Shown: piece by piece, positions 12,339-23,590 of the stretch
How the letters are laid out: each line of letters starts with the position of its first letter
How positions within the stretch are numbered: position 1 is the stretch's first letter
Assembly (NCBI GenBank): GCA_026826555.1
Contig: JAKSZT010017954.1
Location: 7,885,514 to 7,949,513 of the forward strand
DNA: 64,000 bases
Direction: 5' to 3'
Origin: Tolypeutes matacus
Lineage: Eukaryota > Chordata > Mammalia > Cingulata > Chlamyphoridae
Program-made: the position numbers and the translations under genes
Notes under the pieces: generated by a model
Told to the model about the DNA's origin: nothing
The model's database searches: none
Seen by the model: the letters and a program-made list of their open reading frames with translations, nothing else

Positions 12339-12466
12339 CTACTCCATGCCGCTCCGCAGGATCTGGTTGGCGGCGATCAGCATGACGCTGATGATGAAGG
12401 CCATGGCAAAGGCGCATATGAGGCTCTTTCGGACGCACGTCTGCCGGTTCTGTTTCTGGGAATGCA
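12339..12466 (-). CDS. CALN1: Calneuron-1, terminal coding exon with tail anchor
   Basis: This exon encodes the C-terminus of calneuron-1: HSQKQNRQTCVRKSLICAFA onward, ending ANQILRSGME, then TAG at 12341-12339. The acceptor (CCCCCAG just above 12466) has a strong pyrimidine tract at about 12467-12492. The first two bases complete a Val codon with the last G of the exon at 23905. A basic, polar segment (residues 1-13: HSQKQNRQTCVRK) precedes about 22 hydrophobic residues (LICAFAMAFIISVMLIAANQIL) and a short polar tail. This is a classic C-terminal tail anchor, which in this family places the EF-hands in the cytosol on Golgi membranes. The exon sits in an unusually CpG-rich block. Everything below 12339 is 3'UTR or beyond. 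The first exons of the gene are not visible in the window. Confidence 0.96.
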
Positions 12467-13002
12467 CTGGGGGCGGAGGGGGAGGGCAAGGAGGAGAGTG
12501 CGGGGAGGGTGTGGGAGGGAGAGAAGAAGAAACGACACAGTGAGACGGTCTGCAGCGCGTCCTGAGCAAGCCAGGGGTGAGGCCCCCAAGGATGGAGCCG
12601 GGGCGAGCGTTTACTGGACCAAGGTCAACAGGCTGGTCAGCCCATGTTCTGGTGAAACGTTAAGAAATGGTGAGAGTTCTGTAACAAAAACCATAACTGC
12701 TGTGATGTTTAGAGGAAGTTATAAATGTCCAGGTATGATAGAGGGACTTTCTGAGCAAGACAATAGGGACATTTCGGAATGAGTTTCATAAAAGGCATCA
12801 CCCAGGCCCCGCCGTGTCCATTTCTGCTGGAAGCCCGGCTCTCCTTTCTGAGGTTGTCCATGTGGCTAGAGGAAAGTTCGGAGGCTCCCCCTTGCTTTGG
12901 TGCCAGGCTGGAAGCAACTTACCTTTCTCTGTATTGCCCTTGGGTGGCTGCTAGTCAAAAAATGACTCTAAGCGACTTCTGGCATGATTTCAGATCCACA
13001 TG

Positions 13003-13090
13003 CCAGTGGTTCTCAGAGCAGGGGCCCTGGGCCAGCAGTACCCACATCACTCATCCACTGGATTAGAGATGTGGGGAGTGGGGCCCGGTG
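13003..13090 (+). repeat. MER5-type hAT fragment
   Basis: It starts with the family terminus 'cagtggttctcagagcagg', followed by 'gcagtacccacatcact'. The right end is lost. Confidence 0.55.
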
Positions 13091-13526
13091 AGCTGTGTTT
13101 ACCACACACTCCAGGGGCTGCTGGTGCTGGCTGGAGCTGGAGGGCTACCTGCTGCACAGGACCACTGGCCCAGTGTGAAGACAGGGAGGTACAAACGCTC
13201 TGACTTTCCAGAGGCAGGGTATCCCTGCTGCCGGGTCCTGGGGTTATGTCCTCTTAATCCTTCTTAGTACACCAGGTCTTGCTCCACTGGTTTTATACGA
13301 CCCACAAGAAACCATGCCTTGGGTCTCAGTCAGAAGGCTAAAATGGGCCAGAAACAGAGGCCAGGCATCGCTTCTCAGGAAGGAACCTGAGCTCTGCTGC
13401 CGTGTCAGATTTTCTTCTCCGTCTCCTTTCTCCTTCTCCTCTATACTTCCCCCTCCACACCTCGCAATGATCTCTCTACATGGTTTACCACTCAGGAAGA
13501 TATTCGTGTCCTGGATTCAGGAATCA

Positions 13527-13765
13527 CCTACACCAGGACTACACACTGGGCCAGCAGCATCTGCAATGCCTTGGGGTTTGTTACAAATGCAGATTCTCAG
13601 GCCTTGCTGCAGAATTACTCAGTCAGAATCTCTGGGGATGGAGGCCCAGGAATCTGTGTTTTAATAGGCTCTCCAGGTGATTAGGGAATTGTTGGGTCCC
13701 ACCTGCAGTTTCTGATTCAGTAAGTCTGAGCTGTTGTTCAAGAATCTGCTAGAGTCTGAGTTGCT
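13527..13765 (+). repeat. MER5-type hAT element
   Basis: It contains the MER5 words 'gccagcagcatctgcaat', 'tttgttacaaatgcagattc' and 'tctgattcagtaagtctgag'. It is slightly expanded relative to a simple MER5A, so it may be two overlapping copies. Confidence 0.65.
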
Positions 13766-13985
13766 GGCAATCTGTGTGTGTGTGTGCTGAGGATATCAGA
13801 GGCAGGGGGCACTGGGGAAGATGGTTCTTTAGAGTCAGATGCCAAGAAACCTAATGACAGGAAAGAATATTTTCAGAACATCTTCTATTTTGAAAAGGGG
13901 TCCTTCCACTGACATTATACTCTACCTTTGCAAATAGCTACCAGCCCAGAGAAAGTGCTTTTCCTTTAGGCCAGAATAAGGGGGC

Positions 13986-14012
13986 AAAAAAAAAAAAAAA
14001 AAAAAAAAAAAA
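13986..14012 (+). repeat. A27 homopolymer
   Basis: It is an uninterrupted run of 27 A in the CALN1 last intron, with no recognisable retroelement body attached. Confidence 0.9.
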
Positions 14013-14029
14013 TGCCATTTCCTTTCAAA

Positions 14030-15110
14030 TGGCCTTCAGTCTCTTTCTCCAGGGGAGAATATTGGTAAGAAGCAAAAGGTCAAGGCAGGGTCCACATGCC
14101 TTTAAAGAACTTCAGAAACATCCAATCTCAATCTCTCTCCTCCTCGACATTCAGTGGCTTCTCCAAGCCCCTGGAAATAAACAGGGAAGAAGCTGGCGAT
14201 GTTTCCAATGACAAACAGAGCTTGTCAAGGGATTTCTAAAATGAGATCAGCCAGGAAGGTTTCTCCAGCAAACTACACTTCAGAGAGATCCAGTGCCCCC
14301 GGCGCAGGTCTTGCCTACCTCACCAATACTTATTATTTCTGCCATCACCTCTTGGTTTCGACCTGTTATCCTTGGTTCTTCTGGATGCTCTAGGCTTCTG
14401 CGTCCCTTAGGCAATTTAAGGTATTTGGAGTTCCGTTCTTTACTTGCTCATTGTGTTTGGGTCTCAGAGTTTTATAAGAACTCCTGGAGGAAAAAAATTT
14501 CCTTGGTGCAGAGATGGCTCTCCTCCCATGAGTAGGAAAATATAAAAAGATGTTAACCCTCAGGGAAAAAAAGAGAGGTAGTTTAGGAAGGAAAGGAGTA
14601 CCAGCTCATCACACTTTCTGAGGACTGGCTAATTTATTCTGGGTAGCTCGTCAGCATAAAATTGCTTCTGAAAGCTGTCATATAACTTTCCATCCTCAGG
14701 GCTCAGTATAAGGAAAAGAAGAATTTTATGATTGGACTGAGGGAGAAAGTTTTTGCTGCAGCCCTTCTCTGTGAAGGACACTCAGAAAATAAGGTTACAG
14801 GCGACTGGATTATCCCCCAGGAGAATGCCTGCAACTTTGATCTAAAAATCCTTCAAAGCAGCAGGAAGGGAGAGATAAGAGGGTGAGGAAACTCCTGGAG
14901 AGCTAATAGTTTGTACTTGAAGCTGTACAAATCTGAATCCAGACCAGCGTCCTAGAAGGGGAGAGGAGCTTCCAGCTCCTCAGTGGATCTTGGTAGCTCT
15001 GAAACAGGTCAGAATTTGAGTCCGCAATTCAGATTGTGCCTTAAGGAGAATCGTTTTATGTCCCACTCTGAGGCCACTAGCAGTTGTGCAGCAAAGTCAA
15101 AGAATAATGT
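14030..15110. other. Intron stretch without identified features
   Basis: No exon, clear repeat or regulatory motif was recognised. Confidence 0.4.
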
Positions 15111-15117
15111 CTTTGGA

Positions 15118-15255
15118 ATCTCCCCTAGATTAGCTGTGTGGCCTGGGGCAAGCTAATTTCCCTGGGCCACAATTTCCTCATCCATAAAATGGGAGTAAGA
15201 AAGACCTACCTTGTTGTGAGGATTGAATGAAATGTGAAGGTTCTAGAATATTGTT
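15118..15255 (+). repeat. MIR element
   Basis: It has the plus-orientation MIR core (gctgtgtggcctggggcaag, then 'tttcctcatccataaaatgg') and the 'gttgtgaggattgaatgaa' segment. Confidence 0.8.
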
Positions 15256-15332
15256 TTTGTCCGACTAATGCTAAGCTCATTTTGTCAGCCTTTTAAAACT
15301 CCTGTTCAAGTGTTGAAGACTCACCTCAGAGG

Positions 15333-15727
15333 GTTAAGTACTGTGTTTAGTGCTGTTAGGTACTGTGTTAAGTGCTGTTAAGTACTTTGTTAAGTGCTAT
15401 TAGGTATCATGTTAAGTGCTCTTAGGTACTGTGTTAAGTGCTGTCAGGTACTATGTTAAGTGCTCTTAGGTACTGTGTTAAGTGCTGTTAAGTATTCTGT
15501 TAAGTGCTATTAGGTATCATGTTAAGTGCTCTTAGGTATTGTGTTAAGTGCTGTTAGGTATTATGTTAAGTGCTCTTAGGTACTGTGTTAAGTGCTGTTA
15601 GGTACTATGTTAAGTGCTGTTAGGTACTGTGTTAAGTGTTGTTAAGTACTTTGTTAAGTGCTGTTAGGTATCATGTTAAATGCTCTTAGGTACTGTGTTA
15701 AGTGCTGTTCGGTACTAGTTAAGTGCT
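15333..15727 (+). repeat. 22-bp minisatellite, 18 units, with higher-order order
   Basis: It comprises seventeen 22-base units and one 21-base unit with consensus near GTTAGGTACTGTGTTAAGTG plus CT. Unit types recur in order: a TTAAGTA-YT type, an ATTAGGTATCATG type, a CTTAGGTACTGTG type and a GT-CAGGTACTATG-like type. Units 3-7 and 8-12 repeat as a block of five (about 110 bp), and a further partial block starts at unit 15. The unit matches the MIR word around 'cactgtgctaagcgct', and the array runs directly into a minus-orientation MIR. Confidence 0.95.
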
Positions 15728-15912
15728 ACACATATATCATCTCAGACTGCAGAATAGCTGCCTTCACAGCAACCCGTGGAGCTGGTGTGGGTTATTCTTA
15801 CTTGATAGGTGAAGAGTGAGGCTCCAAGAAGTGGAATTCAAGGTCATTTGACAAATGGTGGAGACAGGATTTGAGCCCAGGTCTGACTCTAATACTGAGG
15901 TTCAAACATCTG
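15728..15912 (-). repeat. MIR element flanking the minisatellite
   Basis: It reads acacatatatcatctcag, then 'cttcacagcaacccgtggagc', 'gataggtgaagagtgaggc' and 'ggatttgagcccaggtctgac', which is MIR in reverse orientation. It supplies the seed of the adjacent array. Confidence 0.75.
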
Positions 15913-16212
15913 TAAACAGTCCTCTGGATCTTCTGCTTAGCAACAGAAAATTCAGTGACCCAATGAAAACACACTTCCAACACTTGATGGGGTTGACAGC
16001 AGAAGTCTACCCTGGCACTAACTAATGTGCTTGTTGATAATACTTCAGCCCTGTCTTTGGCTGTGATTTATTTGTATTGCTCTGTATTTTTGCATATTTA
16101 TTTATTCTCAGGTCAGTGTTTCCCCAACAAGACTACAGGTCATCAGCCTGGGGTGAGCTGTGAGGACAGCCACCTGGCTTTTTCTCCTAACTGCCACACT
16201 TGGAGCCCTGAA

Positions 16213-16360
16213 CAAGAGGCACTTCTCTGAGCCTCAGTTTCCCTCTCTGTAGAAGGAGCAGGCGATACCTGCTCTGCCTATCTCACAGGATCATTTCAAA
16301 GAGCACAGGAGTGAATACAAGTGAAAGCTATGTAACAAGTTACTAGAGAAATGCAGAATT
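16213..16360 (+). repeat. MIR element
   Basis: It carries 'ctctgagcctcagtttccc' followed by a degraded 'acctgctctgcctatctcacagg' segment. Confidence 0.6.
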
Positions 16361-16857
16361 TCATTCTTGTATCCCCTGAGGGCAGGAGAAAATGCCTGCT
16401 AGCTCTTCACATCTTCCCCGCAGCCTTTAGCACAGAGCTGAGCCTCTAGCGCATGCTCACCAAATCTCTGCTCTGGTCCCTTGCCTCATTAATTCATCCC
16501 GAACTGCAGCTAGACTTACCTTTCTAAAGCAGTGCCTTGTGTGCTTCAGCATGCCAGCGATAATCCTACAAAGGCCCCGTTGCCAGGAGGAGCACATTCC
16601 AGCTCCTAAGCTCAGCAGGTGAGCCCCTGGACCCACCCCTCGCCCCTGCTCCCCCAGCCGCCTCTGCTTCAGCCAAGCAGGTCCCTACTTAAAACTCCAC
16701 AGCAAGGTTCCAGGTGCCCCCTGCTGGGAAGCCTCTTACCTTCCCGCTCTTTCTCCAGAACCGAGGCAGCCCACACTGCTGTCTTCTATGAGCTTGCTCC
16801 TGATCTGCTCTCCTAGGGCCTGGCTCGTTTTATTTATTTATATTAATGGATCAGCAC

Positions 16858-17460
16858 TAATTTTTTTTTGAAAAATGGAGATTGAATGTTGAATGCACAT
16901 ACCATAAAATTCACACTTTTAACGTGTACATTTCCATGGTTTTTAGTATATTCACAGGGTTTTGCCATCATCACTATCTAATGCCAGAACATTTCATCAC
17001 TCCAGAAAGAACCCCCATTCTCATTAGAAGTCACTTCCATTCTCCCTGCCCCCCAACTTCCAGCCCCTGACTACCACTGATCTACTTTCTGTCTCTATGG
17101 ATTTACCTATTCTGGACATTTTATATAAATGGAATCATACAATATATGGCCTCTTGTGTCTGGCTTCTTCCATGTTGTAGGATGGCTCAGAACTCATTCT
17201 TTTTCACGGCTGAACAATATTCCATTCTGTGGCTAGACCACATCTTGGTCATCACTTGATGGGCATCTGGATGTTTCCACTTTGGGGCTATTATAAATCA
17301 TGCTGCTGTGAGCATTCGTGCACAAGTTTTTTTGTGTTAACATATGTTTTCATTTCTCTTGGGCACATGCCTTGGAGTGGAATTGCCAGTCAAAATGGTA
17401 ACTCTAAGTTGAACTTTTTGAGGAACGTGTTGCTTTGTGGCGCCTACTGAACACTGACAA
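16858..17460 (-). repeat. L1 (L1M-type) 3' region
   Basis: The plus strand shows the antisense of an old L1 3' region: 'ccataaaattcacactttta', 'ctctatggatttacctattc' and 'tataaatggaatcatacaat', then 'ctcttgggcacatgccttgg'. No reading frame survives. Confidence 0.8.
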
Positions 17461-18700
17461 TGGTTAGAACGCCATTGATCATAGGCTGCTGGTGATCTTT
17501 TCTGGCTCCCCAATTCATCTCGAGCTTTTTTTTACTAGCACAGAACCTGCCATCCAGAAGGAGCCCAGGAAGTATCTGGGGATGAAACAGGAGGTGGGGG
17601 AGGTTGAGGCAGGTTGGCACAGAAGTGGGGTTTCCTGGTTTCTTGAAAGCTTGTTATCAACCCCTTGCAGTGACAGACTGGTGGCTGCCTTAGTGGGACC
17701 TGGGTTTGTAAGCTCTAGATGACAGGCCATTTCTCTCCCCTTCTTATTTCAACAGTGATGCAGGCTGCACACATGGCTTCACTTGGCAAACAGTAGGCAG
17801 TGGCTCCTGGATTTTTCCTGGATTCGGAGTCTACATTGACTTTGTCTTGACCCAGCTGGTTAACCCTGGGTTTGTGATCCCTCTGGCTTCAATTTCAATG
17901 TTTGGAAACTTATGAGGCATAGTTCCCAAAGGAGGCTAACACACAGAATCCTCACAACTCTGATTCATGGGCCCCAATCCCAGACCTACAAAATGGAAAT
18001 TTTTGACAGGGGGGTTAGGGCTCAGGCATGTTACAAAATGAAACAATGCAAAACTCAGCTCAGGTGATTCTCTTGATCAGCCAGCTCTGTCATGTTTGGG
18101 AGTTACTGCTCTACTTTCCTTCTAAGTCTTAAGATTTTATGATTCTGTGAAATTGGGTATTTCCATAGCCTAAAACGGGACTAATGAAGAGCTTCTGAAA
18201 GAGAATTTTCTATACATTGATGCTATCAAAAATACCTGGGCACACAAGCAAGACCGGATGGTAGAAATGGAGGCTGTGGCCTCAAAGGAGTCACAGAACG
18301 GAGCAAGGTTATGTGCTTTCTGACACTTTTGGCAAGAGGAAGAGGGGCCACCTCTACGTGTGGTGTGGGGGCTGGTCCTTTCTCCACTACAAAATCTCAC
18401 GCTCATTATCTTGGAGTTGTTGGATGTCAGGTGACTGTGTCTTACTCTGGGGGTCCTTGGTGGGAGGCCAGGCATTGTTTGGCCTTTCTAGCAGCCTGTC
18501 TCCTTCTTCATCTTCTCTGTTGGCGATTTGCACCTTCCATCCAGTGTAATTCTCAAGCCAGGGCTCCACCTCTCCCACCAGACTGGCCTGACCTCTTGCA
18601 CAGGAGCCAAGCAGGTTTGATCAGAGCCCCTTCTTGGGGTGGAGATGGGTCCTGAGAAGGCGAATCAGTCTCCATCTGTGATGCCTGTGCCACATGGAAA
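17461..18700. other. Intron stretch without identified features
   Basis: No coding or RNA feature was recognised. Short degraded repeat pieces are possible but not assignable by eye. Confidence 0.4.
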
Positions 18701-18747
18701 CCTGTTACACCATGGAGAGAGAGAGCCTGCCCAACAAGGAACCCAAT

Positions 18748-18918
18748 AGGGAGGAAAGAAGAGGGGAGAGAGGGGAGGGAAAGAGAGGGAACAAGGGAGA
18801 GAGGGGAAGGGAGAGAAAGAGAGACACAGAGGGAGGGAGAGAGAGTGTGTGTGTGTGTGTGTGTGAGAAGGGAGAAGAGGAGGGAGGGGGGAGGGAAGGA
18901 GGGAAAGAGAAGAGGAGA
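18748..18918 (+). repeat. Polypurine tract interrupted by (GT)10
   Basis: It is about 170 bases, almost all purines (GGGA/GAGA patterns), with a perfect GT run at 18845-18865. It is a low-complexity tract with triplex (H-DNA) and Z-DNA potential. Confidence 0.9.
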
Positions 18919-19362
18919 TATGTTGTTTTAGCTCTCTGAGTCCACGTCGTCCAAAGTTCATCCTTTTGAATCCCCCTATTGTTTCATCTTTCTAGTTTAA
19001 AGAGCCCTGGAACCTAAAGAGTCTTCACCAAGACTCTTGGTAACTCCAGTGTTGCCAATGGCTTACTATTAGGAGTTAATATGTCAAGAGGCAGGTCCAC
19101 ATGCTGTCAATCTGGTCCCTACCCCATTCTTCAAAAATGGGGAGTTCCAACCATACATACTCAGCAATGTCTCCAGGAAATAAATAATAAGACTAGAACT
19201 GGGGCAAGGGACTGGCTAGTTTTGCTTTGCTCTTTGTTTGCTTGTTTTGCATGCTCACTAATACATTAGGCATTTCATGATTCCCATTTTCCTGATGAAA
19301 AAACGAAGCTTTAATATTTATTTAAGGGAAGTACAAAAGTGAGTTACTACACGGGGGGGGGG

Positions 19363-19376
19363 GGGGACAGGAGTTT
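19363..19376 (+). repeat. G14 homopolymer
   Basis: Fourteen G follow ACTACAC. Homopolymers of this kind are prone to sequencing or assembly length error. Confidence 0.9.
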
Positions 19377-19924
19377 AAGCCACGCCTGTCCTGAGCCCAG
19401 AGCCGAAGCTCTTAACCATCATGCATATTTGTCAAAAACAGCTCTCCAGGTCTCTATCCCACATCTCAGAAGCTCCTTGTGCCTCACCATGGCTCCAGAA
19501 AACTTTCCTACAGGCTTGCTGTGAAGGGTCCCCAAACAGAAGAAAAATTCTCTTTTGTCCGAAGTCCCAAATCTCTTTGAAAACTGTCTCCTCTCTCACC
19601 ACCTGCCGCCGACCTCAGCTCTACATTAACCTCCTACATCTACACAAGGAGGACAGGTTTTATTTCAGGAAAGTCACAGCCCCAGGTGAGCTGGGAGCAG
19701 ATGGTGCAGATGACATGCTATGCCCTCTTCATTTGGATGGGCGTGAAATACCCAATGGCTGGGTGGCGGGCGGGTCCCACCTCCCGAGTGAGCGTTTGAC
19801 AGCCTGACAGGGGGAACGTTGTGACTGCAGCTGGGACAGAGACCTTGGATTTGGTCACAAAATTCTCTCTGACCTTGCACGAACCCAGAGACTTCTGAAT
19901 CTATGTATGACCATTCTTGTCCAA

Positions 19925-20025
19925 TCTTTGCATTGGACAGATGAAGAAAATCAGGCTCGGAGAGATGAAATAATGTCCCCAAGGTTAACAACTCCAGTTG
20001 GCACAGAGCTGGGAACAGGACCCTC
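19925..20025 (-). repeat. MIR fragment
   Basis: It has 'ggacagatgaagaaaatcagg', then 'agagatgaaataatgtcccc' and 'gcacagagctgggaacagg', in reverse MIR order. Confidence 0.65.
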
Positions 20026-20397
20026 ACATCTTCACCAGTGGCCTTCCAGGGGCACCCACCCCCCATCTTGACATTCGTTTCTCTCGTCCATCACACCAAG
20101 TGTCTGAATGGCACCGAATGGCTCTGCTGTGTCTTTCACAGAAACTATTTATTCCCCACTTGATGATTTTGCTTTACTTCCCTTTCCCATGTGTGTTGTC
20201 AGAATGTCTAGAAAAATCTGACAGCTGGGATTCCATTTACGGACAACACTTGGGGGATGTGTCTTGAAAGGGCTCACACACAGATCTGGCTTCACTTCTC
20301 TTCAGCTTTCAAATATAGGATTTCACTGGTGATGGAGTGGAAAATGACAAAGTATGATGAATCGCCACCAGGTAAGGGCCCTTGGACACACCTCGGC

Positions 20398-20610
20398 CCA
20401 GGTACATTGCAGGGCTTTGGCAGGGGGACCTGGGTTCAAATCCTTACTCTCTATTTGACTCTGGACAAATTACTTCCCCTTGCTGAGGCTCAGTTTCCTC
20501 ATCCCTAACGTGGGGGCAACACAAGCCATCTCTCAGGCCTGTGCCAAAGAGTCAATATACTGTGTTAGCAAATGCACACAAAAAATCACTTTATGCAGGG
20601 ACTGGCAGTC
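20398..20610 (+). repeat. MIR element
   Basis: It is a long copy: 'gacctgggttcaaatcctta', 'ttgactctggacaaattac' and 'gaggctcagtttcctcatcc', followed by the downstream MIR body. Confidence 0.8.
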
Positions 20611-20614
20611 AGCA

Positions 20615-21990
20615 GGTAAGATGGACAGTTTTCTTTCATCCCTTTCCTCCTGGATTGAATCAGCATGGGTGAAGCTGTAAAAATATTAGAAGCATGCACT
20701 GTCAAATTTCATAGATAGTCTAATTTGTCATAAGAGTACTTAATCAGGATCAGGTGACAGGCGGACAGATCATTTAACCACGAGACTATTCAATACCATT
20801 TATATCAGCAACTGGAACCAAATAATAAAAGTACAAATTTATCTCCCCATGTCACTGAGCTTATGGTCTCCAAAAATAAAATGTCTTGTGATGAAAAGTG
20901 GACAAACGGAGGCAAAACATCTCCAAGCTCTCATTTTTAGCATGGATGGTGATTGGGGGTTGTATGTAGTGTATAACCGGTTAGGGCGATGTGCCCTCAT
21001 TTGTTTTTCCCAATTATCCGAACACGAATACTGACCAGTGACCCCTGAGCACATTGAGCTCCTTCAGGATCTGGCTCTGAAGGGTCTCCCTCCCCTCCTG
21101 CACCTTTATAACTTTTTCTTGCTCATCAATTCCTTCCTCTCAAATAAAAAAGGACAGGATTTCCAATCCCATGGTTGCCCAGTGGACGGTGGAGAACCCA
21201 GAGTTATGGGTGAGCTAACCAGCATGGTTGCATATTTGCTGGAGCAAGAGGGAAGAGCTTCCTGGGAAGCATGGAAGGCTGGAGTGGGCCTCTGCCATCT
21301 GGGAGAAAATGCCTCCCTATCTCTGCCTTCCTTCCTTTCTTCTTTGGGTTATGAGAAAGCTCTGATTTGAAAAGAAAGGTCGGCAGTGCTGGAAAGAGAT
21401 CAAGAAAACTACCTTGTCCTTTTGGAATTAGATTCTGGGACTTCCTAAGATTTGGATGAGCTGGCAGGGTGGGTGGGGGGTTCTACGATGTAGTGGGAAC
21501 GTGGCTGACATGGTGAGACAAGGCCTGTAGTCGGACTAGAGGCAGGTGGGGTAGCAAGGAGGTGACAGTCTGGGAGGATGGGGACAGCCCAAAGGGCTTG
21601 AGGCTGAGAGGAGGCTGAGGAGGTTTAGGAGACAGAGCAGTGCAACTGTGCAATCCGACTGAGCAAAGAAGGAGCACTTCAAAATGCTTGCTAGGTCCCT
21701 GTTTGTGGGAAGCACCTGGGATGGTGGTGAGGAGGCCGAACTCACCTGCCGGGTCTCCTGTGGGAGTTTTCAGAGCCTGTGCATTCATCTCTTTCTGGGC
21801 TCCTTTGCACTAAATACAATCAGGGAGGCCCTTTAATGAACCTTTCCTTAACGGAGAGGACCACGGGCATGAAAGATGCTATTGATGCACCAGAGACTTT
21901 GATCACATCCAAGACTGGAAAAAGCTTAGACCTAAACACAAACCGATGGGCTCGTGTTTGGGGCCAGTCAGTACTGGCATAACATTTCTT
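20615..21990. other. Intron stretch without identified features
   Basis: I see no supported gene or classifiable repeat. Confidence 0.4.
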
Positions 21991-21993
21991 TTC

Positions 21994-22016
21994 AAAAAAA
22001 AAAAAAAAAAAAAAAA
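21994..22016 (+). repeat. A23 homopolymer
   Basis: It is a pure A run preceded by 'catttcttttc'. No retroelement body was recognised upstream of it. Confidence 0.9.
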
Positions 22017-22079
22017 TGTCTCTGACACAAAAATATGCAAAAGGGATTATGTATGCAAGGTCATGGAGCTCATGCAAGA

Positions 22080-22200
22080 AAGCAATGTGCTAATTACTAA
22101 ATACTGGTTCTTTTATTAAATGAGGTGATGAATTTTAAAGCACTTAGCACAGTGCCTGACACTTGTTAATTACCCCCCAAATGGTAGCTATTGCCAATAC
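22080..22200 (+). repeat. MIR 3' part
   Basis: It has the MIR end words 'aagcacttagcacagtgcc', 'tgacacttgttaattac' and 'ggtagctattgcc'. Confidence 0.65.
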
Positions 22201-22639
22201 GTACTAATCACTAAAGCCAACCCAGTGGATGTCTATCTGGAAACTCCTGTGGAAATCACTTATTTTCTTCATATATGAGCTTTTGGTAATAAAAAGGTAT
22301 TTCTTAGAGTTCAGATGACTTCCCCGTGCAATCTGACCTTTTCCCAAATTGCTAAGTCTTATGGCATTTCTCTGAATAAAACACTGATCCACAGACAAAG
22401 GTTCTTGTGGAATACGAAATGCCCAGCTATGCAGTTACTCCCCCACCCATCTCAAGAGTGTTCGCTGACAGGGGGCCCAAAGCCCCGATGCTTTCATCGT
22501 TTGGGCATCTGGTCTGGCAGCTAAGAGCGAGACGCAATGGGGACGCCAATCCTTGTTCTCTTCACCCCTGCTCACAAAGCCAACCTCCTTGCATGTCCTG
22601 CTGGAAGTGACATTGGCCATGACAATCCTGCCCTTGCAT

Positions 22640-23430
22640 GCTCTGTGTGGCTCTAATTCCAAATCAAGTGACTGATGTGACAGCCCGGGTGTCACAAACA
22701 GGGAGGCCAAGGCCGCATCTGGACCACGACTGTGTTTTGCTTAATGAACTTGGTATAGTTGAAAGTTTTAAATTTGAATGTCTTTCTTAAATTTAGAATG
22801 CCTTCAGAAGGTATGTCTTTTGAAATTCTCCAGGTTGCTCCAATCGCCACTGCATGCCAATGTAGCCCAAACCGGGCAGGGCTAATGAGAGCCCAGGTAT
22901 GAATTAGCAGGTGTGGCCACTTAGGCTAGCTCTTTCCCTAGGAGCTGCCACAGTGCTTGACCAGTTCTAATGCAGCAGCTCCAAAACGAAGTAATCAGAA
23001 GTCCCTCCAGTGGCTACGTGACAGCTCATCAACTGTCTATATCGATTTGTTTAAATGTTCAGCAAAAAAGAAAGAAAGGGGAAAATAGTTTGGCCTCTTT
23101 AAGAAATCTCAGCTTTGAATAGATTAGAAATTGCTGGTAGCCTGCTATGGTGTTTTAATGTAATTTTTTTAAAAAAGTTTCTCTATATCAGAACTGTTAA
23201 AGCAGCTCTGATTTTCAGAGTTTGAAGGAGGGATGAAATTATTCAGCTTTCCAGGAACTCTCTACTGATTAGGGGGGAAAGATGGATTTAAAAAAAGAAA
23301 AATTCTTTCATAACTCAAGAAAAAAGGCCTCTCATGGGTCTCTTTTTTGGTCCCAAGAGAAGCTTATTTCTTCAGGAGCTACTTGATTAGATTCATGAAA
23401 GGCCTCTGCTCCTGGGCTCTTTGAGCCAGT
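22640..23430. other. Repeat-free intronic block (candidate conserved non-coding DNA)
   Basis: Nearly 800 bases just downstream (in transcript sense) of the penultimate exon lack any recognisable repeat and are rich in AT homeodomain-like words (for example 'ggctaatgagagcc' and 'atgaattagcagg'). That resembles conserved intronic elements, but conservation cannot be tested here. Confidence 0.3.
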
Positions 23431-23439
23431 GCCTATGGG

Positions 23440-23590
23440 GAGCCTTGAGATTATCCAATTCCTAAGCATCCTCTGAAGTGGGTGTCATTACCCTGATGTT
23501 TATAGATGAGGAAACACGCTCAGAGGTGGTTGACCTCTAGCCCAAGGTCACACAGTCAGCCATGGCATTTGATCCAAGTTTGCTGATAGC
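23440..23590 (-). repeat. MIR element
   Basis: It has 'tagatgaggaaacacgctcag', then 'cccaaggtcacacagtcagcc', in reverse orientation. Confidence 0.75.

Larger units (their letters stand above)
11690..12620. promoter_or_regulatory. CpG-rich block around the CALN1 terminal exon
   Basis: CG dinucleotides are frequent here (for example GGCGCCGCGCCCCGG near 11853 and the GCGGCGGCGGCG run near 12322-12335), in contrast to the CpG-poor surroundings. It spans the start of the 3'UTR, the terminal coding exon and the first bases of the intron. I judge it island-like by eye; no observed/expected ratio was calculated. Confidence 0.55.

Noticed and set aside
12195..12782. 195-codon plus-strand frame
   Set aside because: It lies antisense over the real CALN1 terminal exon in a GC-rich block where stop codons are rare.
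15333..15727. CRISPR-like array of short repeats
   Set aside because: There are no spacers; the units are contiguous, and the DNA is mammalian. It is a minisatellite.
19363..19376. G14 run as a regulatory G-quadruplex
   Set aside because: It is a single homopolymer, with no supporting context, and its length may be a sequencing artefact.
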